From positions 1-45,315 of the forward strand of contig CAMWVE010000022.1 of assembly GCA_947177685.1 (NCBI GenBank): 45,315 nt of DNA, read 5' to 3'. Made by a program: the position numbers and the translations under genes. The DNA is from an uncultured Porphyromonadaceae bacterium (GTDB taxonomy: Bacteria; Bacteroidota; Bacteroidia; Bacteroidales; Muribaculaceae). Within the stretch, counting starts at the first letter, position 1. The number at the start of each line of letters is the position of its first letter. Under the pieces are notes generated by a model, which was not told the origin of the DNA, made no database searches, and saw only the letters and a program-made list of their open reading frames with translations. This document shows positions 35,003-44,975 of the stretch, one piece after another.

Positions 35003-36667
35003 TTAGTCAACGTCCCACCACATAGGTATGTACCAGCTGTTGCTTCCGCCCATACGGTCCAAAGCCTCATCATAGCCGGTCTTATTATACGATGATTCAA
35101 GAACCGGATAGCAAAGACGAACGGGGATTTCCTGTCCTCCGGTGAGGAACTGACCGAAGCCGTATTCAGCCGGAGATTTAAGTCGAGGATAACCTGAGCG
35201 ACGTACGTTTGCCCATGCTTCTGACGGATTGGTGAAGTGTAGAATCCATGCCTGAGTATTGATTGCTGCCTTACGCTGCTCGTTGGTGTAACCGAAACCG
35301 TTGTTGGCTATGAAAGTAGAGAATTCCTCATCAGTAATCTTACGGCAGCCGTAGTTGTCAGTAAGGAAGTCCATAGACGCGCGTACACCTGTTTTATAGT
35401 AACTGTCGGCACTGCCGGCGACTGCCCATCCTTTGAGAGCTGCCTCAGCCATAAGGAAGTTTACCTCTGCGTATGTCATTACCACGCCGGGATTATCACT
35501 CTTAAGGAAGTTGTTGGCAAGCTTGGGCTCGGTTTCGCGGGTCATATTTATTTCGACCGAAGGATTGTTCTCTGCAATCTCTTTCATGATATCGCTGTCA
35601 TAGCCTGCCGGCCACGGTTCCCACGAGTAAGCTCCCGGATCTCTCGGATTCATCGGAATACCTTTTGAAAGAATTTCCTCCGTAAGGTCAATGCGGTTTT
35701 CGGGGCTTGTAAGGCTCATCATACCGTCATAGTAGAATCGGGCAAAGATAAATGTGCGGGGGTCTCCGCTGTTATACATCTGGTTGAAGAATGTAGAACA
35801 GAGATAACTGGGGTTGTTTGCAGGGTCATTACCAAACAGCAGTTTGGAAAGGGCATTGCCACGATAGTCGGAATATGTCTCCTGACCAAAGCTGAAAGAC
35901 ACTTCAATATATTTTATGAGAGCGTCATCAGTTGCGCTTGTAAACACGCCGCCATCAGCCGTCAGAGCCTCCTCAAATTCCTGTTTAGCCTTGTCGGGAT
36001 CAACATCGGATATACGCATGGCAAATCTGAGTCGCAGACTGTTGGCAAGTTTCTTCCACTTAGTCACATCACCGTTGTAGATTACATCACCTGTAATCTT
36101 GTCGCCTGACAATGACAAAGCTTCGCAGGCATCCGTCAGTTCATTGAAGAAGGCTGAGTAGATTTCTTCCTGAGTGTCGTATCGGGGATTGAATTTCTCG
36201 GCAATATAACCGAGACCTGCCTCGCTGAAAGGTGCATCTCCATACACATCGGTAATCAGTGACATCATATAGACGCGATAGATGCGCAGTGCCGAATTCA
36301 CGTTTGTCAGACCTTCTTCCTCGCTGTTATGAATTCCGTCAGTAAGGTTCTTTATAGCATTGGGATATAGCGAAGTCCAGATACGACACATTTCGTTGTT
36401 GTCGATTGTGTGGCGGCCGCCATAGTTGGTTGTGTTCCAGCAACCCATCAGCATCTGAGAGAATGCATAATGGTAGTTGCGGTAGATTTCCACCATACCC
36501 AGATCGCCGTATGTCTGGAGCTGGGCTGTGGTCAGCTGGGCATTGGGATCAATGCCTTTGGCTTTTGAAGGGTCTGTGTTCAGATCCTCCATGTAGCTGT
36601 CGCTACATGAACCTGCAATGAGCGCAAGAGCCGCCAAAACAGGAGTGAATATCTTATGTAGTTTCAT
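35003..36667 (-). CDS. susD: SusD/RagB-family starch-binding-like lipoprotein
   Basis: 554 residues. Lipoprotein signal ends AGSC (Cys ~21), followed by SDSYMEDLNTDPSKA. The SusD/RagB-2 pattern is visible in the N-terminal TPR-like helices (SALRIYRVYMMSLITDVYGD, KLANSLRLRFAMRISD) and the C-terminal NPSEAWANVRRSGYPRL. It forms a lid on the partner SusC barrel and captures oligosaccharide. It lies 14 nt after susC and 20 nt before the binding-protein gene. The ligand is inferred to be beta-glucan from the GH16/GH3 context. Confidence 0.93.
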   Translation of the reverse strand: MKLHKIFTPVLAALALIAGSCSDSYMEDLNTDPSKAKGIDPNAQLTTAQLQTYGDLGMVEIYRNYHYAFSQMLMGCWNTTNYGGRHTIDNNEMCRIWTSLYPNAIKNLTDGIHNSEEEGLTNVNSALRIYRVYMMSLITDVYGDAPFSEAGLGYIAEKFNPRYDTQEEIYSAFFNELTDACEALSLSGDKITGDVIYNGDVTKWKKLANSLRLRFAMRISDVDPDKAKQEFEEALTADGGVFTSATDDALIKYIEVSFSFGQETYSDYRGNALSKLLFGNDPANNPSYLCSTFFNQMYNSGDPRTFIFARFYYDGMMSLTSPENRIDLTEEILSKGIPMNPRDPGAYSWEPWPAGYDSDIMKEIAENNPSVEINMTRETEPKLANNFLKSDNPGVVMTYAEVNFLMAEAALKGWAVAGSADSYYKTGVRASMDFLTDNYGCRKITDEEFSTFIANNGFGYTNEQRKAAINTQAWILHFTNPSEAWANVRRSGYPRLKSPAEYGFGQFLTGGQEIPVRLCYPVLESSYNKTGYDEALDRMGGSNSWYIPMWWDVD

Positions 36668-36681
36668 TGGTAATCTTACGT

Positions 36682-39600
36682 TTAGAATTTAACATACAGG
36701 TTGAAACCATAGCTCTTGCGTGAAGGCAACGAACCATATTCAAGACCCATACCGGTTGTGTTGTTGTAGTTGGAATCAGGGTCGATGTCGGGAATGTTCT
36801 TCCATACGATGAACGGGTTGCGTGTCACAAATGAAATAGACATATCCTGCACTACCTTACCGAGCCATTTCTTCGGGAACTGGTAGGTAAGTGTGATTTC
36901 ACGACACTTTATGTAAGAGTTGTCATAAATGAACATAGAAGGTGCATTGCGGCAGACACTCATCCAATAGTCTTCGGGGTTGACCTTGATGTCATTGGGA
37001 CGATACGTGCCGTCACCGTTGTCAATCACACCGGGTGCGACAAAACCACCGGTGGGAGTCCATGTTGAGGCGCCTTTCGCAATACCTGCGGCCTGACGCT
37101 CTTCTTCCGACTTATACCATTCTTCACGACCCACCAGTGTTGTGAGGCTTTTGCCTGATTCGTGAGCGGCACGTGCCGACATCGAATAAAGATCGGCTCC
37201 GACCTTTACGTCAAACAGTGCGGTAAGTCCGAAGTTCTTATAATGGAATGTCGTGTTCAGACCACCGGTCCAGTCCCAAGAGGCATTTCCCAGTACATGA
37301 TTGCTCTTATCGTACATCGGCAGACCGGTTGCCGGATCAATGAGAATGTCACCGTTGTCGTTTCTCTGGAAGTCAGGGCCAACGATAGAACCGAAGTTCT
37401 CGCCAACCTTAGCAGCAACCTGAACATCAAGCCATGAAGCTTTTTCAAGCTCAAACATATCCATGTCATCTACAAGCTTGCGCACCTTATTGTTGTTCTT
37501 TGAGAAGTTGATACCCAAATCCCAAGAGAAGTCACCGATGATAAGGGGGCGTGTGTTAAGTGCGATTTCAATACCTTGGTTCTGGATTTCACCGGCATTG
37601 ATGAGACGATAGGGATAACCAGTAGCCCAGCTGCTTGCCATGCCCATAATCTGGTCTTTACTTATCTGATTGTAGTAAGTGAAGTCAAGACCGATGCGGT
37701 TGTTGAGGAACTTCGTTTCAAAACCGACTTCAAATGAATTGGTACGGGTCGGTTTAAGCTTCTTGTTGGGAATAGTGGTATTGTCAATGAATCCGATAGT
37801 GTAACCGGGATATGTGAATTTTGATTTTGTATATACCAGTCCTAACTGATAGGGATCTGTATCACTACCAACTTGAGCGAATGACAGGCGGACTTTACCA
37901 TAAGGTAAAATGTCACCACGCTTGATCAGTTCAGAGAACACAAAGCTACCCGACACCGAGGGGTAAATGTAGGTGTTATTCCCGGTAGGAAGTGTTGAAG
38001 ATTTATCACCACGGATAGTCGCATCAAGATATAACAGGTTTTTCCATCCCAGATTGACAGCTGCGAACAACGAGTTAATCTGTTTGCGGTAGCTGTTTTC
38101 CTGAAGGCTTGTCTCGTTGAAGCTCATAAGTGCAACCACTTCACGAATCTGCATTTCCTGAGCTGTAGTGATGTTTGTACGGTTATCGACCTTATAGATA
38201 TTTCCACCGGCTGTTCCTGTGAAGTCAAAGTCACCCCAACGGTTGTTATAGGTCGCTATGAGTTCAAAGTTATACATCTGGTTTTTGAACTGGCTCTGCT
38301 GTAAGTAACCGGACTCATAACCGGGAGTTGTCGGAGCTTTGAAATCATTAAAGTTGAACCAGTTGAGTTCTGCACCCGCTGTTCCTTTGATTTTGAGGTG
38401 TGATGTTACATTGTAAATAGCTGATGCGTGTAAACGGAACAGATCCTTTTTTGAGTCATTGGAGTTCTTGTAAACGTCCCAATACGGGTTTACATTATAG
38501 GGGTCCATACCGTTCCAGTTGGAATATTCACCGTTGGCATCCTGATATGTACGCAACCAACGCTGGTCGTAGGTGGTTGCAAGAGTCATAAGGTTCTTGC
38601 CTACGTTAGACTTGCTGTCGCCAAGAGCAGGACGATTCTTTACATTTTCGTGGGTATAGTTTACGGTGAAGTCGAGGTCAACCTTTCCCATAGATGTATT
38701 GGCACGCAAGTTGAAAATATCACGGCTCATGTGAGTTTTGGGGACAATATCCTTGTTGCGCATATCCGTGAGAGTGAAACGTATGCCTGTACTGCCTGAG
38801 TTTGACGAGACCGTAACAGTGTTGTTTGCGGTAAGACCGGTTCTGAAAAATCCTGATGTATTGTCAGGGATTATCAGATAGGGACGCTCAACTCCGTCGA
38901 AATAGCGAAGGACATTGCTTCCGTCGGCTTTCGGACCCCAGCTCTTGTTGGTATTTGATACGGCGTCGATACTGTATGTGCCGTTGCTGCCCATACCGTA
39001 AATCTGCTGTACGTTATCCCATTTCGAGAGCTGTTTATCAAGTGTCAGGGTTCCGTTATATTCTACTGAATATTTTTCTTTACCGGCTTTCTTGGTGGTG
39101 ATGAGAATTACACCGTGGCTGGCACGGCTACCATAGAGAGCGGAAGCGGCAGGACCTTTAAGAACTGACATACTTTCTATATCATCGGGGTTGATACTTG
39201 AGATACCATCACCGAGGTCATAACCACCGGAAGTTCCTGCGCTACCGAAGTTCGTATTATCCAAGGGCACACCATCGACAACATATAATGGCTGGTTATT
39301 ACCGGTCATTTCAGTGCTACCACGCAGAATTACACGGGTAGATCCGGAGGGACCACCTGCGGTCTGACTCACAACGAGACCTGCCACACGACCTGCCATT
39401 GAGTTGATGACGTTAGTTTCCTTAGCTTTTTCAAAGGCATCGCCTTTTACTTCGTCAAGGCCATAACCGAGTGCTTTTCGGTCACGCTTGATTCCAAGAG
39501 CGGTAACCACCACTTCACCGAGCATCTGCGTATTCTGCTCCAATGTGATTTTCATTGGAGCTTCCGTAGCCTTGACCTCCACAGGGTCACTGCCGACATA

Positions 39601-39873
39601 GCTGATTTTCAGTGTTGCATCCGGCGATACCATCAGCGTAAAGTTACCGTCGAGATCGGTAACTGTTCCATTGCTGGTTCCTTTCTCAATTACCGAGGCA
39701 CCGATAACGGGACCTTCAGCATCTTCAACGACACCGGTCACCTTTATCTTCTGAGATGGCGATGCCTCAGCTGCACTGGGTTCTGCAAACGACTGAAGCG
39801 GCATAGCAAAGGATACCGCGCCGACAAGCAGGAAACCCCACAAGAGCTTGTTTGTCAAAGTTCTCTGTTTCAT
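36682..39873 (-). CDS. susC: SusC/RagA-family TonB-dependent outer-membrane transporter
   Basis: 1063 residues. A signal peptide (to ~30) is followed by a carboxypeptidase-regulatory-like domain (~43-115; GPVIGASVIEKGTSNGTVTD), the SusC signature LGEVVVTALGIKRDRKALGY (~118-137), and a plug (~140-265) with PLYVVDGVPLDN and PAASALYGSRASHGVI. The barrel then runs to FNLYVKF with a terminal Phe. It imports oligosaccharides into the periplasm with SusD, powered by TonB. It sits 9 nt after the GH16 stop. It is of normal length with no break. Confidence 0.96.
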   Translation of the reverse strand: MKQRTLTNKLLWGFLLVGAVSFAMPLQSFAEPSAAEASPSQKIKVTGVVEDAEGPVIGASVIEKGTSNGTVTDLDGNFTLMVSPDATLKISYVGSDPVEVKATEAPMKITLEQNTQMLGEVVVTALGIKRDRKALGYGLDEVKGDAFEKAKETNVINSMAGRVAGLVVSQTAGGPSGSTRVILRGSTEMTGNNQPLYVVDGVPLDNTNFGSAGTSGGYDLGDGISSINPDDIESMSVLKGPAASALYGSRASHGVILITTKKAGKEKYSVEYNGTLTLDKQLSKWDNVQQIYGMGSNGTYSIDAVSNTNKSWGPKADGSNVLRYFDGVERPYLIIPDNTSGFFRTGLTANNTVTVSSNSGSTGIRFTLTDMRNKDIVPKTHMSRDIFNLRANTSMGKVDLDFTVNYTHENVKNRPALGDSKSNVGKNLMTLATTYDQRWLRTYQDANGEYSNWNGMDPYNVNPYWDVYKNSNDSKKDLFRLHASAIYNVTSHLKIKGTAGAELNWFNFNDFKAPTTPGYESGYLQQSQFKNQMYNFELIATYNNRWGDFDFTGTAGGNIYKVDNRTNITTAQEMQIREVVALMSFNETSLQENSYRKQINSLFAAVNLGWKNLLYLDATIRGDKSSTLPTGNNTYIYPSVSGSFVFSELIKRGDILPYGKVRLSFAQVGSDTDPYQLGLVYTKSKFTYPGYTIGFIDNTTIPNKKLKPTRTNSFEVGFETKFLNNRIGLDFTYYNQISKDQIMGMASSWATGYPYRLINAGEIQNQGIEIALNTRPLIIGDFSWDLGINFSKNNNKVRKLVDDMDMFELEKASWLDVQVAAKVGENFGSIVGPDFQRNDNGDILIDPATGLPMYDKSNHVLGNASWDWTGGLNTTFHYKNFGLTALFDVKVGADLYSMSARAAHESGKSLTTLVGREEWYKSEEERQAAGIAKGASTWTPTGGFVAPGVIDNGDGTYRPNDIKVNPEDYWMSVCRNAPSMFIYDNSYIKCREITLTYQFPKKWLGKVVQDMSISFVTRNPFIVWKNIPDIDPDSNYNNTTGMGLEYGSLPSRKSYGFNLYVKF

Positions 39874-39882
39874 GTGTATTGA

Positions 39883-40728
39883 TTAATTTATTTTAGTTAC
39901 TTTAATCCAGTCAATATACATCGATGCCGTCTGACCATCATTTAAGGCAGTAATGCCTTCGATGTCATAGATACCGGTGAATGATCCGCCAACAGCAAGG
40001 TTGAACAGAATATAAAAGTCATTTTGAAAATAAGGATTGCCGGTAATGTCAAAACTATGAAATTTGACATCATCTACTGAAACATCAATCTTATTTTCAT
40101 TCCAAGTAAGCGTATATGTGTGATATTTGCCATCCTGTAAATTTGAACCGGCATCTCCGGCGAAATACTGCAGTTCATGCCCGGCAACATCAGGTCCATA
40201 GTGGAGTGCGGTATTAACTCGCTTGTTGCTTGTCCCGTCGGCTATGCCTTGGGCATCTCCCATCTCCATTATATCTATTTCGCCACAGGCGGGCCACTCC
40301 TGCTTATTGTTTCCCATCATCCAGAACGCCGGCCACAGTCCATTTGCAGTTTCAGGCAGTTTTATACTTGCCTCAACTTTTCCATACTTGAAACACTTTT
40401 TGTTTTTTGAGTTCACACGACCAGACACTACCTTGTTGCCAGTGCGTTTGGCTGTTAGGATCAGTACGGATTTGCCATCGTCCTTTCCGACCTTGACCTG
40501 ACTGGTACTATAGGATTGTAACTCTTGATTTGTCCATCCGGCTTCATGGGTCTCTTTTGACCAATAAGCGGAGTTGAAAGAATCGAAATCATCAAAAAAT
40601 ACCACATCGTCACCCGGCTTGTTTACCGGTGGTGTCAATGTGGGTTCATCATCCGAGCCACTGCATCCGGCTGTGATTGCGAGGACGAGTGTGGAAAATA
40701 AGAAATGTCTGATATTGAATTTGATCAT
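39883..40728 (-). CDS. GH16 endo-beta-glucanase lipoprotein
   Basis: 281 residues. A lipoprotein signal (ITAGC, Cys22) and an acidic tail (SGSDDE) suggest surface display. The GH16 catalytic motif is GEIDIMEMG with nucleophile Glu150, Asp152 and acid/base Glu155. This beta-bulge ExDxxE form is typical of laminarinases/lichenases (GH16_3). NGLWPAFWMMGNN and GWTNQELQSYS are also classic GH16_3. It cuts internal beta-1,3 or mixed beta-1,3/1,4-glucan bonds; which one cannot be told. Placing it first in the operon, before susC, is unusual. Confidence 0.93.
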   Translation of the reverse strand: MIKFNIRHFLFSTLVLAITAGCSGSDDEPTLTPPVNKPGDDVVFFDDFDSFNSAYWSKETHEAGWTNQELQSYSTSQVKVGKDDGKSVLILTAKRTGNKVVSGRVNSKNKKCFKYGKVEASIKLPETANGLWPAFWMMGNNKQEWPACGEIDIMEMGDAQGIADGTSNKRVNTALHYGPDVAGHELQYFAGDAGSNLQDGKYHTYTLTWNENKIDVSVDDVKFHSFDITGNPYFQNDFYILFNLAVGGSFTGIYDIEGITALNDGQTASMYIDWIKVTKIN

Positions 40729-40773
40729 GGTGGAGGTGATTTTGCTGCCGTATAGACTTTATACGTTTTGCTG

Positions 40774-40781
40774 CAAAATTA
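40774..40781 (-). promoter_or_regulatory. -7 element of the GH16-susCD operon
   Basis: TAATTTTG on the minus strand, 46 nt before the GH16 ATG. There is no -33 box; tandem repeats lie there instead, as expected for an activator-dependent promoter. Confidence 0.6.
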
Positions 40782-40802
40782 CTATCATGACCTGTTTTTC
40801 AT

Positions 40803-40846
40803 GGTTTGATTGCTGACATTTTGAGGTTTGATTTCTGACATTTTCG
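40803..40846 (-). promoter_or_regulatory. Two tandem 22-nt direct repeats, probable HTCS operator
   Basis: Units 40803-40824 and 40825-40846 share 19 of 22 bases (plus-strand core GGTTTGATT then CTGACATTTT). The period of 22 places both on the same face of the helix. They lie 22 nt upstream of the -7 box of the utilization operon and just after the HTCS stop. An AraC-type output domain binding direct repeats would fit. Confidence 0.65.
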
Positions 40847-40887
40847 TCATATCGCAGATAATCAACCTGTTAAGCGCGGTGGATTTG

Positions 40888-43800
40888 TTAATTTCCCTCA
40901 CAGAATTTGCTTGGTGAAATCCCGAAATGCTTCTTGAAAACAGTGCTGAAATATTTTGAATTGGCAAAACCGGTCATCACCGCTACTTCTGCCACCGGCA
41001 TTTTTTGCTTCAATAATTCAGCGGCGCGTTCAAGTTTAAGTATCCTTATGAAATCCTGAGGAGCCTTTCCGGTCAATGACTTCAGGCGACCAAAAAACAG
41101 TGTTCGGCTCATTGCCATTTCACGGCACAGTTGCTCAATGTCAAACTCGGGGTTTGACATATTTGCGATAATTATATCAACTACCTTATCGACAAATGCC
41201 TTGTCAGATGCCGGCATTTCATTGGACTGATTACTTCCGGCAGATTCCTCGGTGGGCAGGGTGATTGTTTTCACTTCCGCTGCTTCACCTTCAGCTCTCA
41301 TCAGTGCAAGCCTCATCAGATACTCGCGGATACGCTTGCGGTTGTGAAGCATACCTCTGACCTTGCTTTTGAGGATGTCAAGGCTGAATGGCTTGGCGAT
41401 ATAATCATCAGCACCCTTTTCAATGCCGTTCACAATCGCATCATGAGTGGCTTTGGCTGTCAGCAGAATCACCGGAATACTTGCTGTGTCAGGATTGTTC
41501 TTGATAATGCTGCACAGCTCGTCACCCTGAATACCGGGCATCATCACGTCTGAGATGATAATATCCGGATAGTGATTCTCAAGGAATCTGAGAGCATCCT
41601 CTGCCGAAATCGTCGAGACAACATTGTATTCTGCTGAAAATGTTGCTGTCAGGTAATTTCTTAAATCATCATTATCCTCAACGATAAGAAGGGTATTATC
41701 TTTGTTTTCAGAAATTGATGACACTACAGGGGTGGGTATGCGAATTTCATTCAGCGCCTCATTCAGATTATTCGGGTTCCAGTGAATGACTGGTTCGTCA
41801 TAGATACGCTTGAACGAGATTGTAAATGTGGTTCCTGCATTCTCTTTGGATGTAAAGCCTATGTTACCTTTGAGCATTTCCACTATACGCTTTACCTGCA
41901 GCAGACCGAATCCGTTGCCGGTTTCCTGCGAGGCTCTCGCATTCTCGGCTCTGTAAACATTGGTGAATATGTTTTTCTGCTCCTTCAGAGGAATTCCAAT
42001 TCCGGTGTCGGCGATTTTGATTGTCGCTTTAGACTTGCCGGCAGTCAGCGACACTTCCACTCTGCCACCACGATTGGTGTATTTGCAGGCATTCGACATA
42101 AGATTGTCAAGCATGAGTTCCAGCAGGTGTCTGTCTGCTGAAATCACTACCTGCTCATCGGGAACATTCAAGTGAAGTGTGATGCCACGTTTTTCACCGA
42201 CATTACTGAAACAACTCAGCTCTTCTGACAATAGATAATTCAGATTGATCGGCTCGATGTTGACTTTAGCTTTTCTCGAATCAATTTTCTCAAAGTCAAG
42301 AAGTTGTGAGGTCACTGCATTAAGTTTCCTGATGTTGGAGCCAGCAACATTCAGCAGATATTGTGCTTTTTCCGACAACCCGGACTCGGTCCTCAGCTCT
42401 TCAATGGGCGACATGACAAGCGACAACGGTGTTCGTATGTCGTGAGCCGTATTGATGAAGAATCTGATTTTGTCCTCATCATGTTCTTTGCGCAGCTGAT
42501 ACCATTTATAGCGCATGATAAAGTATATGACAAACACTATTATCGCCAGATAGAAGATATTAGCCCAGATTGTGTTCCACCACGGTTTTTTAACAGTTAT
42601 GTCAATTCCGGTTTCATCGATGACACGTCCGTCGCTTTTGCGAAGCGCCCTAATTGCAAGATGATAATCTCCCGGCGGCACATTGCGGAACCGGGCGGTT
42701 CCGTCCATAGTCATTTCACTCCAATCATTGTCATACCCTTCAAGGATATATTGATAGGCGATGTCATTGCGATAGTCGATATTTATTGCCTCAAAATCGA
42801 CATCAAACGAATTCTGACTCGCACTGAGTACTATATTCCGATTTTGCAGCATCTCAAATAGCTCCGGTTTTATCTCGGCAGACTCTTCATCACTGATGCC
42901 GTCAATAGCGAATCGGGATATTCTCAATGGTGCGGAATATTCGGCAACACTGATTTTGTCAGGCAACAGCCTGACTGCGCCTGCCGTACTCCCGAAAATT
43001 AATTCTCCATCCGATGTCCTTAATATCGATGACTTGTTGTACTCTCGTGCAATTCCGCTGATAAAATTGAGGCTTGAAACCGTTGAATCGCCTATGATTG
43101 CAAGCCCATTGCCTGTACTTGCCCAAAGACGTCCCTTTTCATCACGTACAAGTCCGTATATATCATTTGAGGGTAATCCGTCTGACATTTTAACCTCGCG
43201 TATGATTTTCCTTTTCTTATAATCATATAGGTTAAGACCCCCTCCTTCGGTTCCGAGCCACACGGTATTGTTGTTTAAGAACATCATCGGGATTATATAT
43301 GCACTTACATCGTGCTCCGACAGTTCCTGAAAATTAGCGTACCAATTATAACTGTTTGTGTCGGCATCAATAATGTAAAACCCGTTGCCGGTAGCGACGC
43401 CAATTGATTTTTTGTCAATGACATCGATTGACATTACGCCGTTAATCTCAAACCTATGGTATAACGAACCGTCACTGTTAAGGGCTACGAGAGAACCGTG
43501 AGGCGAGCCGACCCAAATTTTACCACGACAATCAGTCTGAATTGCGAATATGTAGTTTGACGACAAGGCTCCATCGCTTTGAGTCCAGTGCCCTTTGATG
43601 TTACCCGACAAATCCATACGATATACGCCGTCGCCATAGCAGCCTGCCAGAACATTTCTGTTGCCGCTCTCACACAGCGATACAACGACTACCCCGGATA
43701 ATGAATTGCGCCAAGTTCCGGTACGGGGATTATAAATGCTTATCCCTCGATCTGTTGCATACCATATATTCCCGTCAGACGATTCTATGATATAGTTCAC

Positions 43801-44820
43801 ATTGTTGTTGACGAGAGAGTTGGGATTGTCTTTGACATGAGTAATAATCTGAACGGGTGACTGCGACAAACTTACCATTGTTACCCCTCCGGTATAACTG
43901 CCTATCCACAGATTACCGTGGTCGTCATTCAACAGTGCATATATGCCGTTGCCTGTAAATGAAAACTCCGGTGCCAGTTCTGTGTTGACAAGTGCGGTCA
44001 ATGAGTTGTCAGGTATATTATAAACCAAAACACCGCTCCCGTCAACACCTATGGCAAGACGTTCGGGGCTTAGTTTGACAATAGAACGGATTGGTTTCTG
44101 CAACAAGGTGTTTGTAGGATGGATCTGGTCAACGCTGAAATCCGACATATCAAATTGATATAAGCCCTTGTTGAAAGCTCCGATATACAGCGTATTGTTT
44201 CCCTCATCGAAATACAGACTCTGTATATTGGTATCTTTAAGTAGCTCAACATCTTTGACTGCGTGGTCATTACGCATTATTTTAAGCCCTGATGATGTAG
44301 CTGCAAACAAATAACCCTTTGCAATAATAATGTCGTTGACAGCCGCGCCGGGCAGGATAGGGCGATAATCCTTATCTGACACGTATTTGAACAGACCGTC
44401 ATTGGTTGCATACAATATACTGCCATCGCTATTGACAAGCATCTTGTTCAACACAACATCGCCGTGACTTAAGTCCGAAAGATTGCTCGTCAATATAAAC
44501 GAGTCATATATGGGTGAATATATGTGTACTTTGCCTGTATTCTCATAAGCATACAAATCTCCCTTATTGAGATATAACCTAATTATGCGACCGGCTCTAT
44601 CGCCATAGAACGAGTTGCTCTCAAGCGAGTAATTCTTTAGAACTCGACCATTAAAACGGTCAACTCCTGACTTGGTACTTACCCAAATTGCCCCATTCTC
44701 ATCTTCAGCAATAGAATATACCTTCTGACTACTAAGTCCCGTGGCATTATCAATACGCAGAACCTCCGAAATCACACGCTGATTCCCATAGCCCTTCTGC
44801 GCGAGAAACAGAAAAACCAT
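40888..44820 (-). CDS. Hybrid two-component system sensor-regulator (HTCS)
   Basis: 1310 residues in one chain. The N-terminal periplasmic region (~15-680) consists of two-component-regulator-propeller repeats (DENGAIWVSTKSGVDRF and similar), followed by a Y_Y_Y domain (~690-750; YQYILEGYDNDWSEM). One membrane helix follows (TIWANIFYLAIIVFVIYFI). Then come the histidine kinase (H-box AHDIRTPLS; ATPase DNLMSNACKYTNRGG and ADTGIGIP), receiver (ISDVMMPGIQGDE with Asp phospho-site, IAKPF), and C-terminal AraC-type helix-turn-helix (AMSRTLFFGRLKSLTG, VAEVAVMTGFANSKYFSTVF). It senses a glycan breakdown product and activates the adjacent locus. The first Met gives a truncated-looking signal peptide; the in-frame upstream codons KSTKNGLFITAIF would complete it, but no ATG/GTG/TTG is available. 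Confidence 0.93.
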   Translation of the reverse strand: MVFLFLAQKGYGNQRVISEVLRIDNATGLSSQKVYSIAEDENGAIWVSTKSGVDRFNGRVLKNYSLESNSFYGDRAGRIIRLYLNKGDLYAYENTGKVHIYSPIYDSFILTSNLSDLSHGDVVLNKMLVNSDGSILYATNDGLFKYVSDKDYRPILPGAAVNDIIIAKGYLFAATSSGLKIMRNDHAVKDVELLKDTNIQSLYFDEGNNTLYIGAFNKGLYQFDMSDFSVDQIHPTNTLLQKPIRSIVKLSPERLAIGVDGSGVLVYNIPDNSLTALVNTELAPEFSFTGNGIYALLNDDHGNLWIGSYTGGVTMVSLSQSPVQIITHVKDNPNSLVNNNVNYIIESSDGNIWYATDRGISIYNPRTGTWRNSLSGVVVVSLCESGNRNVLAGCYGDGVYRMDLSGNIKGHWTQSDGALSSNYIFAIQTDCRGKIWVGSPHGSLVALNSDGSLYHRFEINGVMSIDVIDKKSIGVATGNGFYIIDADTNSYNWYANFQELSEHDVSAYIIPMMFLNNNTVWLGTEGGGLNLYDYKKRKIIREVKMSDGLPSNDIYGLVRDEKGRLWASTGNGLAIIGDSTVSSLNFISGIAREYNKSSILRTSDGELIFGSTAGAVRLLPDKISVAEYSAPLRISRFAIDGISDEESAEIKPELFEMLQNRNIVLSASQNSFDVDFEAINIDYRNDIAYQYILEGYDNDWSEMTMDGTARFRNVPPGDYHLAIRALRKSDGRVIDETGIDITVKKPWWNTIWANIFYLAIIVFVIYFIMRYKWYQLRKEHDEDKIRFFINTAHDIRTPLSLVMSPIEELRTESGLSEKAQYLLNVAGSNIRKLNAVTSQLLDFEKIDSRKAKVNIEPINLNYLLSEELSCFSNVGEKRGITLHLNVPDEQVVISADRHLLELMLDNLMSNACKYTNRGGRVEVSLTAGKSKATIKIADTGIGIPLKEQKNIFTNVYRAENARASQETGNGFGLLQVKRIVEMLKGNIGFTSKENAGTTFTISFKRIYDEPVIHWNPNNLNEALNEIRIPTPVVSSISENKDNTLLIVEDNDDLRNYLTATFSAEYNVVSTISAEDALRFLENHYPDIIISDVMMPGIQGDELCSIIKNNPDTASIPVILLTAKATHDAIVNGIEKGADDYIAKPFSLDILKSKVRGMLHNRKRIREYLMRLALMRAEGEAAEVKTITLPTEESAGSNQSNEMPASDKAFVDKVVDIIIANMSNPEFDIEQLCREMAMSRTLFFGRLKSLTGKAPQDFIRILKLERAAELLKQKMPVAEVAVMTGFANSKYFSTVFKKHFGISPSKFCEGN

Positions 44821-44893
44821 GAAAATCGCTGTAATAAACAGCCCGTTCTTAGTGCTCTTTAGCGAGGATGGCGTATAATTACCCTTAATATTG

Positions 44894-44901
44894 CAAAGTT
44901 A
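44894..44901 (-). promoter_or_regulatory. -7 element of the HTCS gene
   Basis: TAACTTTG on the minus strand about 73 nt before the annotated ATG; no correctly spaced -33. Upstream, CGACCAAA (44925-44932) and TTTGGTCG (44968-44975) form an inverted repeat. Confidence 0.5.
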
Positions 44902-44975
44902 GCAATATTTGGTGAAATTTCCCTCGACCAAAGCTACAAATTTCCAACGCTCCCATTCGACCTCCTATTTGGTCG

